Source of the DNA: Microbispora amethystogenes
GTDB lineage: Bacteria > Actinomycetota > Actinomycetes > Streptosporangiales > Streptosporangiaceae
NCBI RefSeq assembly: GCF_016863015.1
Contig: NZ_BOOB01000036.1
Coordinates: 120,674-184,673, forward strand
Direction: 5' to 3'
Length of the DNA stretch: 64,000 bases
In this document: positions 45,869-55,434 of the stretch, piece by piece
How positions within the stretch are numbered: the stretch's first letter is position 1
Layout: every line of letters starts with the position of its first letter
Made by a program: the position numbers and the translations under genes
Notes under the pieces: model-generated
The model's database searches: none
Seen by the model: only the letters and a program-made list of their open reading frames with translations
Told to the model about the DNA's origin: nothing

Positions 45869-46940
45869 CGGCGGAAAGGGCTCGCTCCCACGGCCACCGG
45901 CGCACCTGCGGCGATTTCAGGCACGGCTGGGTGCTCTGGGCCACGTTCACCCCGGGATTGGCCGCCAGCATCGGACGGATGTGCCGGTCGTAGGCCTCCT
46001 CCCACATCCTGTTCTGGGGATCGGCGTAGGAGCGGTACAACGCCAGCTCGACCAGGGTGCGCAGGGCGGTGTTGGTGCCCGTGTTCACCGCCCACATCTC
46101 GGTCGTCTCCAGCCCGATGTCGTGGTGTGTCAACGTGCCGCCGGACTTGGCGACGAATCCCGCCATGATCGCGGCGTCCGTGCTGACGGCGTCGTACAGG
46201 TGGGCCTCCAGTCCCTCGAAGCAGGCACTGATCTTGTTCTCCGCCGTCACCCTGGCACCGCTCTCGGCCAGCGGGCCCTCCGAGGTCGAGGTGCCGAGCG
46301 TGCAGACCTTCTCGCCCGCGAGCTGGCCGAGAGAGGTCACCCGGGCGTGATCGGCCCGTGTCACCACCGACTGCTCGGTGAACAGATAGGGGCTGGAGAG
46401 GCCGACCGACGGATCCTGCAGCCGTTTGGCGGTGATGCTGAACGTCGCCACGACGAGGTCGACGGTGACGAAGTTCCCGTCGGCGTCGGTGGCCTGGCGG
46501 CGGGCCCGGTCCTCGGTCTCGATGGACAGGAACTCCACCTGATCGGGCCGGAAACCGAGCTCACCGGCGATCATGTAGGCGATGTCGATGTCGAAACCGG
46601 AGAAGGCGCCGGTTTTGTCGCGTAACGCGATGCCCGGGGTGTCGTCCTTCACCCCGATCAGAAGCTTCTTCTTCCCCGTCAGCCGGGCCTGCTCGCGTAG
46701 TTCGGCCTCGGTCGGCGGCCCGGCGGCGAAGAGGATGTAACCGCCGACGAGAACCGCGGCCATGATGGCGGCCAGCCAGCCGTACAGCCGCAGCCAGTCT
46801 CCCCGGCGGCGAGGCGGCCCGGCCTCCGGCACCGGAGGCGCCGGCGGGGAGCTCGGCGCGGCGGGTTCCGCTTCCGGCCGCGTTCGCCGCGGCCGCCGTC
46901 CGAACCGCTTCCCCGACTCCACCCGAACAGCCTCCGTCAC
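45858..46940 (-). CDS. Membrane-anchored family-3 solute-binding protein
   Basis: The 360-residue protein has a Pro/Arg-rich cytoplasmic N-terminus and one membrane helix (YGWLAAIMAAVLVGGYILFA, about 54-73). A SBP_bac_3 domain follows (LLIGVKDDTPGIALRDKTG; FSGFDIDIAYMIAGELGF; VTVDLVVATFSITAKR). This domain normally binds polar amino acids. No ABC permease or ATPase is adjacent, so it may act as a sensor or serve the polytopic partner that it overlaps. The four Cys in the mature part could pair. Confidence 0.85.
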   Translation of the reverse strand: MTEAVRVESGKRFGRRPRRTRPEAEPAAPSSPPAPPVPEAGPPRRRGDWLRLYGWLAAIMAAVLVGGYILFAAGPPTEAELREQARLTGKKKLLIGVKDDTPGIALRDKTGAFSGFDIDIAYMIAGELGFRPDQVEFLSIETEDRARRQATDADGNFVTVDLVVATFSITAKRLQDPSVGLSSPYLFTEQSVVTRADHARVTSLGQLAGEKVCTLGTSTSEGPLAESGARVTAENKISACFEGLEAHLYDAVSTDAAIMAGFVAKSGGTLTHHDIGLETTEMWAVNTGTNTALRTLVELALYRSYADPQNRMWEEAYDRHIRPMLAANPGVNVAQSTQPCLKSPQVRRWPWERALSADGC

Positions 46941-46973
46941 ACCGTCCAGCGCACCATATCCACGGAGATCATC

Positions 46974-47011
46974 CCGGAAAAAGGGTATTCCCTTTCAACG
47001 GGTGATTCCGG
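46974..47011 (-). promoter_or_regulatory. Nested inverted repeats before the solute-binding-protein gene
   Basis: Outer arms CCGGAA (46974-46979) and TTCCGG (47006-47011) enclose a perfect inner dyad, AAAGGGTATTCCCTTT (46980-46995). The patch is AT-rich for this genome. It lies between the histidine kinase stop and the binding-protein start, and may be an operator for that gene. Confidence 0.5.
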
Positions 47012-47076
47012 AGAAACGCGAACACCCCGCGACCAGGCCTCTGCACGGCGACCCACCGCGGAACGAGCCGGCCGGG

Positions 47077-48492
47077 TCAGGCGCTCGGCGCGGTCCCGGG
47101 GAGTTGGATGGTGGCGAGGGTGCCGCCGCCGGGGGCGTTCTCCACGGAGACCCGGCCCCCGGCGTCCCGTACGGCCTGGGCCACGATGGCGAGACCGAGG
47201 CCGGAGCCGGGCAGGCCGCGCGCCGACGGCGAGCGCCAGAAGCGCTCGAAGACGTGCGGCAGCTCGTCTTCGGGAATGCCCGGCCCCTCGTCGCGCACGG
47301 TCAGCACGCCCTTGCCGAGCCGCACGGTGACGAGGCCGCCGGGCGGGCTGAACTTCACCGCGTTGTCGAGCACGTTCACCGCGGCGCGGTGCAGGCCGCG
47401 GACGTCGCCGTGGACCTGCCAGGGGTCGAGGCCGATGTCGAAGCGCAGCCCCGGGCCGCGCCGCCGGGCCCGCTCGACCGCCGCCGCGACCACCTCGTGG
47501 AAGTCGATCTCGGCCGACGACTCGCCGCTCTCCGCCTCGCGCGACAGCTCCAGCAGGTCGCCGACGAGGCTCGACATCTCCTCGAACTGCTCCTTGACGT
47601 TCGCCAGCAGCCGCCGCTTGGCCGCGGGCTCGATGGCGCGGCCGGTGGCCTCGCTGCGCAGCAGCAGGTCGATGTTGGTACGCAGACTCGTGAGCGGGGT
47701 GCGCAGTTCGTGCCCGGCGTCGGCCACGAGCCGCCGCTGCCGCTCCTGGGAGCTCGACAGGGCCGCGGTCATCGTGTTGAACGACCGGCCGAGGCGGGCG
47801 ATCTCGTCCTCCCCCTCGACGGGGATCGTGACGGTGAGGTCCTCCGTCCGCGCCACGTGCTCGACCGCGCGGGTCAGCCGCGCCACGGGCCGCAGGGCCG
47901 TACGGGCGAGCCAGAGGCCGGCCACGGCGGCGCCGGCCACGCCGAGCACGCTGACCGACCCGAAGACCACGGCGAGGATGCCCAGGGTCTGGTCCATCTC
48001 GGCGGTGGAGCGGAACACACTGATCGTCACCGGCGCGGGCGGCTGGGCGGGCTCGGGAAACCGGCCCGGCGGCCCCGGCAGCGGGGGTACGTAGCGGGTC
48101 GTGTGGACGAGCACGGAGGTCCCGTCGGTGGTGACCGCGTCGCGCAGGATCGAGCCGGAGGTCAGCGCGCGTTCCGCCGTGGACGGCCGTACGTGGGCCG
48201 AGCCGGCCCAGACGCAGACCGTGCCGTCGGGGGCGACGATCTGCCAGCTCCGCCCGGAGGGGTCCCAGTCGGGGCGGGGACCGCGGCGCTGCGTCTCGTC
48301 GCCTCGGCAGTCGCGCAACGCGATCGCGATCTGGTCGGCCGCCGGTCTCAGCCGGGTCAGCGAGCGGGCGATCTGGTCGCGCATCTCGGCGCGGGCGAGC
48401 AGCCAGCAGGCCGCCGCCGACACCGCGACGGCCAGCGCGACCGCCGCCGCGATGAGCAGCGTGAGCCGCGACCGGAGCGAGCGGCGCCTCAC
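47077..48492 (-). CDS. Sensor histidine kinase, MprB/CseC-like
   Basis: The 471-residue protein has a membrane helix at about 8-30, an extracytoplasmic sensor to about 150, a second helix, and a HAMP linker. The phosphorylation box is [20 protein letters not shown], and the ATPase boxes are [29 protein letters not shown] and [13 protein letters not shown]. The GTG start overlaps the regulator stop (GTGA). It should phosphorylate the regulator encoded just upstream. The signal is unknown; relatives often sense envelope stress. Confidence 0.93.
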   Translation of the reverse strand: MRRRSLRSRLTLLIAAAVALAVAVSAAACWLLARAEMRDQIARSLTRLRPAADQIAIALRDCRGDETQRRGPRPDWDPSGRSWQIVAPDGTVCVWAGSAHVRPSTAERALTSGSILRDAVTTDGTSVLVHTTRYVPPLPGPPGRFPEPAQPPAPVTISVFRSTAEMDQTLGILAVVFGSVSVLGVAGAAVAGLWLARTALRPVARLTRAVEHVARTEDLTVTIPVEGEDEIARLGRSFNTMTAALSSSQERQRRLVADAGHELRTPLTSLRTNIDLLLRSEATGRAIEPAAKRRLLANVKEQFEEMSSLVGDLLELSREAESGESSAEIDFHEVVAAAVERARRRGPGLRFDIGLDPWQVHGDVRGLHRAAVNVLDNAVKFSPPGGLVTVRLGKGVLTVRDEGPGIPEDELPHVFERFWRSPSARGLPGSGLGLAIVAQAVRDAGGRVSVENAPGGGTLATIQLPGTAPSA

Positions 48493-49214
48493 GGCGACGG
48501 CCGCAGCACGTAGCCCACCCCGCGCACCGTGTGGATGAGGCGGGGCAGCCCGCCCGCCTCCGTCTTGCGGCGCAGATACATGACGTACACGTCGAGCGAG
48601 TTCGACGTCGGCTCGAAGTCGAAGCCCCACACCGCGCTGAGGATCTGCTCCCGGGTGAGCACCTGGCGCGGGTGGGTCAGGAACAGCTCCAGCAGCAGGT
48701 GTTCGGTGCGGGTGAGCTCCAGCCGCCGGCCGGCCCGGGTGACCTCCCAGCTGGCGGCGTCCATGCGCAGGTCGCCGAAGGTGAGCACGTCGCCGTCGCC
48801 GCCCCGGGCGGCGTACTGCCCGCCGCGCCGCAGCAGGGCCCGCACCCGGGCGAACAGCTCGTCGAGCTCGAACGGCTTGACGAGATAGTCGTCGGCCCCG
48901 GCGTCCAGCCCGGAGACGCGGTCGCCGACGGCGTCGCGCGCGGTCAGCATGAGGACGGGGACGCGGTTGCCCGCCGACCTCAGCCGCCGGCAGGTGGTCA
49001 GCCCGTCGAGCCGCGGCATCATGACGTCGAGGAGCATCGCGTCGTACGCCTCCCGGCCCCGCGCGGCGTGGTCGAGGAGGCCGAGCGCGGCCAGCCCGTC
49101 GCCGGCCGTCTCGACCTCGTATCCCTCGAACTCCAGGCTGCTGCGCAGCGCCTCCCGCAGGGCGGGTTCGTCGTCCACCACCAGCAGCTTCGCGGCTTCC
49201 TCACGCACCGGCAC
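48489..49214 (-). CDS. OmpR-family response regulator, MprA/CseB-like
   Basis: The 241-residue protein has [18 protein letters not shown], phospho-acceptor Asp in [12 protein letters not shown], and [20 protein letters not shown]. The winged-helix domain ends [22 protein letters not shown] 49214 is the start. Its upstream region carries the word CATGAGAA that also occurs before the glycosyltransferase operon. Confidence 0.93.
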   Translation of the reverse strand: MPVREEAAKLLVVDDEPALREALRSSLEFEGYEVETAGDGLAALGLLDHAARGREAYDAMLLDVMMPRLDGLTTCRRLRSAGNRVPVLMLTARDAVGDRVSGLDAGADDYLVKPFELDELFARVRALLRRGGQYAARGGDGDVLTFGDLRMDAASWEVTRAGRRLELTRTEHLLLELFLTHPRQVLTREQILSAVWGFDFEPTSNSLDVYVMYLRRKTEAGGLPRLIHTVRGVGYVLRPSP

Positions 49215-49301
49215 ACGTTATCCGAGCGTCATGAGAATCCGGTTAAAGGGCGCTTTGTCCCACTGAGTCGCACCCGCCCGGCGACCCGAAGCCGGACCGC
49301 G

Positions 49302-50873
49302 TCAACCCGCCGAGGTCAGGACGGCCATCGCGGCGTTGTGGCCCGGGATGCCGCTCACGCCGCCGCCGCGCCGCGCGCCCGCGCCGCACAGCAGCACCCG
49401 CTCGTGCGCCGTCTCGACGCCCCACCGGCCGTGACCGCCCGCGCCGTGACCGCCCGGGCCGTCCCCCTCACCGTCCTCCTCGCCGTACGGCCAGGAAAGG
49501 TCGCGGTGGAAGATGTGCCCGCCGGGCAGGCCCGCGTCCCGTTCCAGGTCGAGCGGCGTCTTGACCTCCAGGCACGGCTCTCCGGAGGGGGCGCGCAGCA
49601 GGCAGTCGCCGATGGGCTCGGCGAGCACGGAGTCGATCGAGGCGAGGGTGCGGTCCAGCGCCTCCCGCTTGGCGGCCGGGTCGGTGAACAGCCGGGCGGG
49701 CATGTGCAGGCCGAACAGCGTCATCGTCTGCGCCCCCGCCGCGCGCAGCTCCGGCCCGAGGATCGAGGGGTCGGTGAGCGAGTGGCAGTAGACCTCCGCG
49801 GGCGGCAGGTCCGGCACCCGCCCCGCGGCCGCCTGCGCGTACGCCGCGGCGAGCTGGTCGCGGCTCTCGTTGATGTGGAACGTGCCGCTGAACGCCTCGG
49901 CCGGCGTCACGGCGGGGTCGCGCAGCCGGGGCAGCCGCGACAGCACCATGTTGATCTTCAGCTGGGCGCCCTCGGGTGTCTCGGGCGTCTCCCCGAGCAG
50001 CCGCGCGAGCACGGCGGGCGGCAGGTTCGCGAGCACCTTCCCGCCGGTCACCACGTGTTCGGCGCCGTCGGGCACCTCCCGGAACGTGACCTCTCCCGTG
50101 GCGGGGTCGACGGCCAGCACCTCGGCCCCCGTACGGATCTCGGCGCCGCGCCGCCGCGCGACGTCGGCGAGCTCGGCGGTCACCGCGCCCATGCCGCCGA
50201 CCGGGACGTTCCAGTCGCCCGTGCCGTCGCCGATGACGTGGTAGAGGAAGCACCGGTTGGCCAGCAGGTCGGCGGCGGGGTCGGCGAAGGTGCCGATCAG
50301 CGCGTCGGTGAGGACCACCCCGCGCACCGTGTCGTCGGCGAACCGCTCGTCCACGACCTGCCCGATGGGCCGTTCGAACAGGTCGCGCCACGCCTCGTCG
50401 TCGCCCACGATCCCGCGCAGGTCCGTACGACCGGGCAGGGGGTCGAGCAGCGTGGGCGCGACCCGCCGGGCGACGTGGGCGGTCATCGCGTAGAACCGCT
50501 CCCAGGCGTCGAGGTCGCGCCGTCCGCCGGTGACGGCCTCGAAGGAGGCGGCGGTGCGGGCGGCGTCCTCGTTGTCCACGAGCAGCCCGGTGCCACCGGC
50601 CGGGGTGTAGGAGGAGAAGCGGCGGCGGCGCAGGTCGAGCCGGAGCCCCAGCTCTTTGACGATCTTCGTCGGCAGCAGGCTGACCAGGTAGGAGTAGCGC
50701 GACAGCCGCGCGTCCACGCCGGGGAACGCCCGCGCCGACACGGCGAGACCGCCCACGTGGCCGAGCCGTTCCAGGACCAGCACCCGGCGTCCGGCCCCGG
50801 CGAGGTAGGCGGCGGCCACGAGACCGTTGTGCCCGGCACCGGCGATGACGACGTCGTAGTGCGAACGTGGCAT
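49302..50873 (-). CDS. Phytoene-desaturase-like FAD-dependent oxidoreductase
   Basis: The 523-residue protein starts with the FAD dinucleotide fold YDVVIAGAGHNGLVAAAYLA and LVLERLGHVGGLA. It ends with the CrtI-type FAD motif ERVLLCGAGARRGGGVSGIPG. It is closest to the NAD(P)/FAD oxidoreductases related to PYROXD2, and there are no carotenoid genes nearby. ATG 50873 has GGGAGA upstream. It is divergent from psuG. Substrate unknown. Confidence 0.9.
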   Translation of the reverse strand: MPRSHYDVVIAGAGHNGLVAAAYLAGAGRRVLVLERLGHVGGLAVSARAFPGVDARLSRYSYLVSLLPTKIVKELGLRLDLRRRRFSSYTPAGGTGLLVDNEDAARTAASFEAVTGGRRDLDAWERFYAMTAHVARRVAPTLLDPLPGRTDLRGIVGDDEAWRDLFERPIGQVVDERFADDTVRGVVLTDALIGTFADPAADLLANRCFLYHVIGDGTGDWNVPVGGMGAVTAELADVARRRGAEIRTGAEVLAVDPATGEVTFREVPDGAEHVVTGGKVLANLPPAVLARLLGETPETPEGAQLKINMVLSRLPRLRDPAVTPAEAFSGTFHINESRDQLAAAYAQAAAGRVPDLPPAEVYCHSLTDPSILGPELRAAGAQTMTLFGLHMPARLFTDPAAKREALDRTLASIDSVLAEPIGDCLLRAPSGEPCLEVKTPLDLERDAGLPGGHIFHRDLSWPYGEEDGEGDGPGGHGAGGHGRWGVETAHERVLLCGAGARRGGGVSGIPGHNAAMAVLTSAG

Positions 50874-50993
50874 GGAGCGTTCTCCCGGGTCGTACGAGGC
50901 GCGGTGCCCGAAAGGTATCGCAAGATTGCCCTCTGGACCCGGGCAGAATATGACGAAGCCGGACAATTTTCCGCCAACACGAACAGGAGCACC

Positions 50994-51896
50994 ATGCGCG
51001 TTTCCGAAGAGGTCGCCGAGGCGCTGGCCGCCGGCCGGCCGGTCGTCGCCCTGGAGTCCACGATCATCTCCCACGGGCTTCCCCAGCCCCGGAACCTCCA
51101 GGTCGCCCTCGAACTGGAGGAGATCGTCCGGGAGGCGGGCGCGGTGCCCGCGACGGTCGCGGTGCTCGACGGCGTCCCCCGGGTGGGCCTCGACAAGGAC
51201 GGGCTGGACCGCATCGCGACCGAGCCGGGCCTGCGCAAGCTCGGCTACCGCGACCTCGCCCCGGCCGCCGCGCTCGGCCTCAGCGGCGCCACGACCGTCT
51301 CCGGCACGTCGTTCCTCGCGGCCCGGGCGGGCGTGCGGGTCTTCGCCACCGGAGGCCTCGGCGGCGTGCACCGCGGCTGGACGACGGTGCAGGACGAGTC
51401 GGCCGACATCGACACCCTGGGCCGGACCAGGATCACGGTCGTGTGTGCCGGGGTGAAGTCGATCCTCGACGTGCCCGCGACCCTGCAGCGGCTGGAGACG
51501 AAGCAGGTCAGCGTGGTCGGCTACCGCACGGACGAGTTCCCCGGCTTCTACCTGCACAGCTCGGGCGAGCCGGTCGACTGGCGCGTCGAGACTCCCCAAG
51601 AGGCCGCCGGGATCATGCGGGCCCAGGACGCCCTCGGCGGGCTGGAGACCGCGCTCATCGTGGCCAACCCGGTGCCCGCCGACCTCCAGCTCGACCCGGA
51701 CCTCCACGACCGGGTGCTCGCCGAGGGCCTGCGCGCCGCCGAGGAGCGCGGCGTCACCGGGCAGGCCATCACCCCCTTCCTGCTGGAGTACCTGGTCGAG
51801 GGCACGGACGGGGCGTCGCTGGAGGCCAACCTCGCGGCCGTACGCGGGAACACCGCCCTCGCCGGGCGGATCGCCGCCGCCTGGGCGGCCGGGTGA
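50994..51896 (+). CDS. psuG: Pseudouridine-5'-phosphate glycosidase
   Basis: The 300-residue protein has the hallmark VVALESTIISHGLPQPRNL, then VPATVAVLDGVPRVGL, TTVSGTSFLAARAGVRVF and ATGGLGGVHRG. It splits (or, in reverse, forms) the C-C bond of pseudouridine 5'-phosphate, giving uracil and ribose 5-phosphate. CAGGAG lies before ATG 50994. It overlaps the kinase gene by four bases (GTGA), so the pair forms the pseudouridine salvage pathway. Confidence 0.95.
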   Translation: MRVSEEVAEALAAGRPVVALESTIISHGLPQPRNLQVALELEEIVREAGAVPATVAVLDGVPRVGLDKDGLDRIATEPGLRKLGYRDLAPAAALGLSGATTVSGTSFLAARAGVRVFATGGLGGVHRGWTTVQDESADIDTLGRTRITVVCAGVKSILDVPATLQRLETKQVSVVGYRTDEFPGFYLHSSGEPVDWRVETPQEAAGIMRAQDALGGLETALIVANPVPADLQLDPDLHDRVLAEGLRAAEERGVTGQAITPFLLEYLVEGTDGASLEANLAAVRGNTALAGRIAAAWAAG

Positions 51897-52846
51897 GCGC
51901 TCCGCCGGCGACCGGCCTGCTGGTGATCGGCGACGTGGTCACGGACGTTGTCGCGCTGCACGACGGGCCGCCGGCCACCGGCACCGACACGCCCGCCGAC
52001 ATCGCGCTGCGTCCGGGCGGCTCGGGGGCGAACACCGCCTCCTGGGCCGCCCGCCTCGGCGCCGACACCCGCCTGCTGGCGCGGGCCGGGTACGACACCG
52101 GCGACTGGCACGCGGCCGAGCTGACGAAGGCAGGTGTGCGGCCGCACCTGCGGATCGACCCCGAGCGTCCGTCGGCCGTCGTCATCGCGATGGTCGACGC
52201 GAGCGGGGAGCGGTCCATGCTCACCAACCGGGGCGCGAGCGGCCACATCGGCGTGGACGACTGGGCGCCCGGCCTCCTCGACGGGGTCGGCCACCTGCAC
52301 CTGTCGGCGTACACGATGTTCGCCGGGCCGGGGCTGGAGCTGGCCCGGCTGGCCATGCGCGAGGCGGCCGGGCGGGGTGTCCCGGTCAGCGTCGACCCGG
52401 CCTCCTGCGGGCCGCTGCGGGAGTTCGGCCGTGAACGTTTCCTCCGCGAGACCGCGCCGGCGTCCATCGTGATCCCCAACCAGGAGGAGGCGCTGCTGCT
52501 CTCGGGGGCGTCCGATCCGGACACGGCCGGGCAGGTCCTGAGCGCCCGCTACGGCACCGCGGTCGTCAAGCTCGGGGCCGACGGCGCGCTGCTGGCCCGT
52601 GGGGGCCGTATAGTCGCCAGGGCGCCCGCTCCCCCGGCGGCGGTGATCGACTCGACGGGTGCCGGAGACGCCTTCGCGGCGGGGTTCCTGGCCGCCACGC
52701 TGGCGGGCGGCACCCCCGAGGAGGCGCTGCGAACGGGGTGCGAGGCGGGGGCGATGGCGGTCGCGCAGGTGGGCGGCCGTCCGAAGTCTGGGAACTTTAC
52801 CCTATTGACACCAATTGCTGGTTTGCGGCGTAAGCTGCACCATTAG
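51893..52846 (+). CDS. psuK: PfkB-family kinase, probable pseudouridine kinase
   Basis: The 317-residue protein has the PfkB signatures LVIGDVVTDVVALHDGPP and GGSGANTASWAARLGAD near the start, and the ATP/anion-hole motif DSTGAGDAFAAGFLAATLAG near residues 257-276. Coupling to psuG points to phosphorylation of pseudouridine to its 5'-phosphate. The last 25 residues (GNFTLLTPIAGLRRKLHH) are unlike the rest and lie over the promoter region of the next gene, so the coding end may have been extended. Confidence 0.88.
   Translation: MSAPPATGLLVIGDVVTDVVALHDGPPATGTDTPADIALRPGGSGANTASWAARLGADTRLLARAGYDTGDWHAAELTKAGVRPHLRIDPERPSAVVIAMVDASGERSMLTNRGASGHIGVDDWAPGLLDGVGHLHLSAYTMFAGPGLELARLAMREAAGRGVPVSVDPASCGPLREFGRERFLRETAPASIVIPNQEEALLLSGASDPDTAGQVLSARYGTAVVKLGADGALLARGGRIVARAPAPPAAVIDSTGAGDAFAAGFLAATLAGGTPEEALRTGCEAGAMAVAQVGGRPKSGNFTLLTPIAGLRRKLHH
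52805..52836 (+). promoter_or_regulatory. Possible promoter of the Pro/Gln-rich protein gene
   Basis: A perfect TTGACA (52805-52810) and TAAGCT (52831-52836) lie in an AT-rich patch inside the 3' end of psuK. The spacer is 20 bases, longer than ideal, so a different -10 may be used. Confidence 0.4.
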
Positions 52847-52883
52847 CAACATGCGTCACTCTCGGGAGGGTGCGGTCATACCG

Positions 52884-55394
52884 ATGGACGCCGAGTCAAC
52901 GATCTGCCTGAGCGACCTGGTCCCGGCCCTGCGCTGGAGCCGTCCTCAGCAGGTGGCCGAGATGCTGGCCGACCCGCGCCTGCCGGGCGGGTGGTGGGCA
53001 TCCGTCACCATCGGCCACGCGGTGCGGGCGACCGGAGTTGACTGGCTCTGCGAACGGCTCGCCCGGCTGGCCGTCGGCCGCTGGGACCATCTGCCTCTCA
53101 CCGACCTGCTCCCCGCGCTCCAGGTCCACACTGTGGACCCGGCCATGGCCGGGTGGCCCGAACCGGTCCGTACGGTGGTCACCCACCTGGGCGGGTGGTA
53201 CCGGCTCCGCCGCATGACGCCCGTCGACCTGCGGACCCCCAGCGCCTCGGCCTCGCCGGAGGCCCTCCTCACGACGATCTTCCGAGAGGTGTTCGGGCAC
53301 CTGGAGGGGCCGGCCGGCGAGCAGGCCTCCGCTCCGGCCACCCAGGCGGTCCCGGGCGCACAGGCCGCCACGGGGGCGCCGGCGGTTCCGGCCGCACAGG
53401 CCGCTCCGGGCACGCGTACGCCGGGCGCTCCGGCCGCATCGGGTGCTCCGGGCGCTCTCGCCATGCCGGGCGCATCAGGTGCTTTTGGTACGCAGGGCTC
53501 TCCGGGTACAGCGGGCGCTCCGGGTACGCAGGCGGGCCCGGGTGCCCCCACGGCCCAGCCCGCCGCCGGTCCCGTCTCCGCGCCGTTCCCGCAGGTCCCC
53601 CAGGGGACCCCGCCGCACGGAACCCCGGCACCGGTGGCCCCGACCCAGGGAAGCCCGGGCCAGGGAACCCCGGCACGCGGAACCACGGCGCAGCCGTTCC
53701 CCCAGCAGCCCGCCGCGGCCGCACAGGGTTTCCCGGCCACCCCGGGCGCGTCCTCGCAGCCCTTCCCCGCCGTCGCCCAAGGACCAACCGGTCAGCAGGG
53801 ACCCACCACACAGGGACCCGCCAGTCAGCAGGGACCCGTCGCTCCCGCCTCCCAGGTGCCCCCGCAGGCCGACGGAGCGCCCTCCCAGCCCTTCCCCGCC
53901 GTCCCGGGCGCTCCCGCATCGCAGCCCTTCCCCGCTCCGGGCGCGACCTCGCAGCCCTTCCCCGCGACCGCTCAGGGACACGGTTCTCAGGGACACGGCT
54001 CCCAGCCGCCCCCGCAGGTCAACGGGGCCCCTTCGCAGCCCTTCGCGCGGCCGGGCGCGATGCCTCCCGGCCAGGCGGAGCAGGCGGCCGTACAGCCCGC
54101 GAGCCCGCCTCCGGCGGGTGCGCCCCTCGGTGAGCAGGTCAGGCCGGCCACCCAGCCCTTCGCCCGGCAGCCCGCCACCGCGCTCCCCCAATCCCCGGCC
54201 CAACAGTCTCCGGCCCAGCCCGGGGCCCAGCCGACGGCACAGTCCACTGCACAGTCCCGTACAGAGGCGCGGCCGGAGGCTCCGGCGGCGCCGGAGCGGC
54301 AGCCGGCCGACCTGTCCGCGCACCCGATGGTCGGGGTCGTCGAGGGGCTGTTCCGCGACTGGGACCCGCTCGCCCGCGCCGTGGCCGCCGAGCGGCTGTT
54401 CGCCGCCGAGCCGGTGAGCCTGCGCGCGCTCGCGCACACCCTCGGCGTCGACCGCGAACTGCTCTCCCAGGCGCAGCGCACGGCCGAGGAGCGGGTGCTG
54501 CTGTGGCTGCGCTCCCCCGACACCGCGCCACTCACCGGGCACCTGTTCGGGCTGACCGAGTGGCTCGGCACGGCGGCCACCCAGGAGCAGCTCATCGCGG
54601 CCGACCCGTCCCACCCGGTCGAGGTCCCGGCCCTCGGCACCCCGCTGTGGCGGGTGCTGGTCACGCTGATGCCCGACCGCCGCCTGCAGGATGGCTGGCT
54701 CGTGCTCGGCGACCTGGCCGGGCTGCGCGACAGGACCCGCCACCTCCTGGCGAACAAGCCCGCGGACGCCGATGTCGTGGAGCTGCTCGGCCAGCTCGGC
54801 ATCCGCGCCCACTCGGCGAAGGCGTGGCTCGACTCGTTGCCGCAGGCGGCCGCGCCGTCCGAAGCGGGCGCGCTGCCGACTCGGCGCGGGCCGGCGGCCA
54901 AGCCCGCGCCGCTGCCGCGCCGCACGCCGGGGGCGAACGGCCACCACCACGGCCGCGGCGGGATTCCGGTCCCCTCCCAGGCCGGCAACGGGCCCGACGC
55001 CGCGACGGCGCTGGCCGCGCTGAACGCTCTGGCGAGCGGCACCCGGGGCGGGGGCGTGCCCCTGCCGCACCTGGTGCCGAACCCGCGTCCGACCTCGGGC
55101 CCGGCCTCCGACCCGCGCCGCTGGCAGCGCATCGACGTCACCAGCGGTCACCTGCGCGGCGAGCCGGTGGCGGTCCCCGAAGGGTACGCCGCCCAGCTGG
55201 GCATGCGTCCGGGGACGCTGCTGTCGGTCACCGGCCCGGGCAACAACGCCGTCGTCCTGGTGTGGCGTGACCGGCAGCCGGTGTTCGACTCGCTCCAGCC
55301 GGTGCTCATGCGGCTGAACGCCCGGCCGGGCGACTCGGTCTACGTGACGGTGGACGGCTACCGGCTCGACGCCCAGCTCACCTCGGCCGTCTGA
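52884..55394 (+). CDS. Large Pro/Gln/Ala-rich protein of unknown function
   Basis: I do not recognise this 836-residue protein. An ordered N-terminal part (about 1-140: SDLVPALRWSRPQQVAEML; RLARLAVGRWDHLPLTDLLP) is followed by about 330 residues of low complexity with many copies of QPFP, QGTP and GAPG. An ordered helical C-terminal region begins near HPMVGVVEGLFRDWDPLARA and includes a possible helix-turn-helix (LRALAHTLGVDRELLSQAQ). A beta-rich end follows (PGNNAVVLVWRDRQPVFDSL). ATG 52884 is chosen; ATG 52851 is also in frame. No membrane helix is seen. A DNA-binding or scaffold role is possible. Confidence 0.8.
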   Translation: MDAESTICLSDLVPALRWSRPQQVAEMLADPRLPGGWWASVTIGHAVRATGVDWLCERLARLAVGRWDHLPLTDLLPALQVHTVDPAMAGWPEPVRTVVTHLGGWYRLRRMTPVDLRTPSASASPEALLTTIFREVFGHLEGPAGEQASAPATQAVPGAQAATGAPAVPAAQAAPGTRTPGAPAASGAPGALAMPGASGAFGTQGSPGTAGAPGTQAGPGAPTAQPAAGPVSAPFPQVPQGTPPHGTPAPVAPTQGSPGQGTPARGTTAQPFPQQPAAAAQGFPATPGASSQPFPAVAQGPTGQQGPTTQGPASQQGPVAPASQVPPQADGAPSQPFPAVPGAPASQPFPAPGATSQPFPATAQGHGSQGHGSQPPPQVNGAPSQPFARPGAMPPGQAEQAAVQPASPPPAGAPLGEQVRPATQPFARQPATALPQSPAQQSPAQPGAQPTAQSTAQSRTEARPEAPAAPERQPADLSAHPMVGVVEGLFRDWDPLARAVAAERLFAAEPVSLRALAHTLGVDRELLSQAQRTAEERVLLWLRSPDTAPLTGHLFGLTEWLGTAATQEQLIAADPSHPVEVPALGTPLWRVLVTLMPDRRLQDGWLVLGDLAGLRDRTRHLLANKPADADVVELLGQLGIRAHSAKAWLDSLPQAAAPSEAGALPTRRGPAAKPAPLPRRTPGANGHHHGRGGIPVPSQAGNGPDAATALAALNALASGTRGGGVPLPHLVPNPRPTSGPASDPRRWQRIDVTSGHLRGEPVAVPEGYAAQLGMRPGTLLSVTGPGNNAVVLVWRDRQPVFDSLQPVLMRLNARPGDSVYVTVDGYRLDAQLTSAV

Positions 55395-55434
55395 CCACCC
55401 CCGGCCGGACGAGCCGGGGAGGCCGGCGGAGAAG

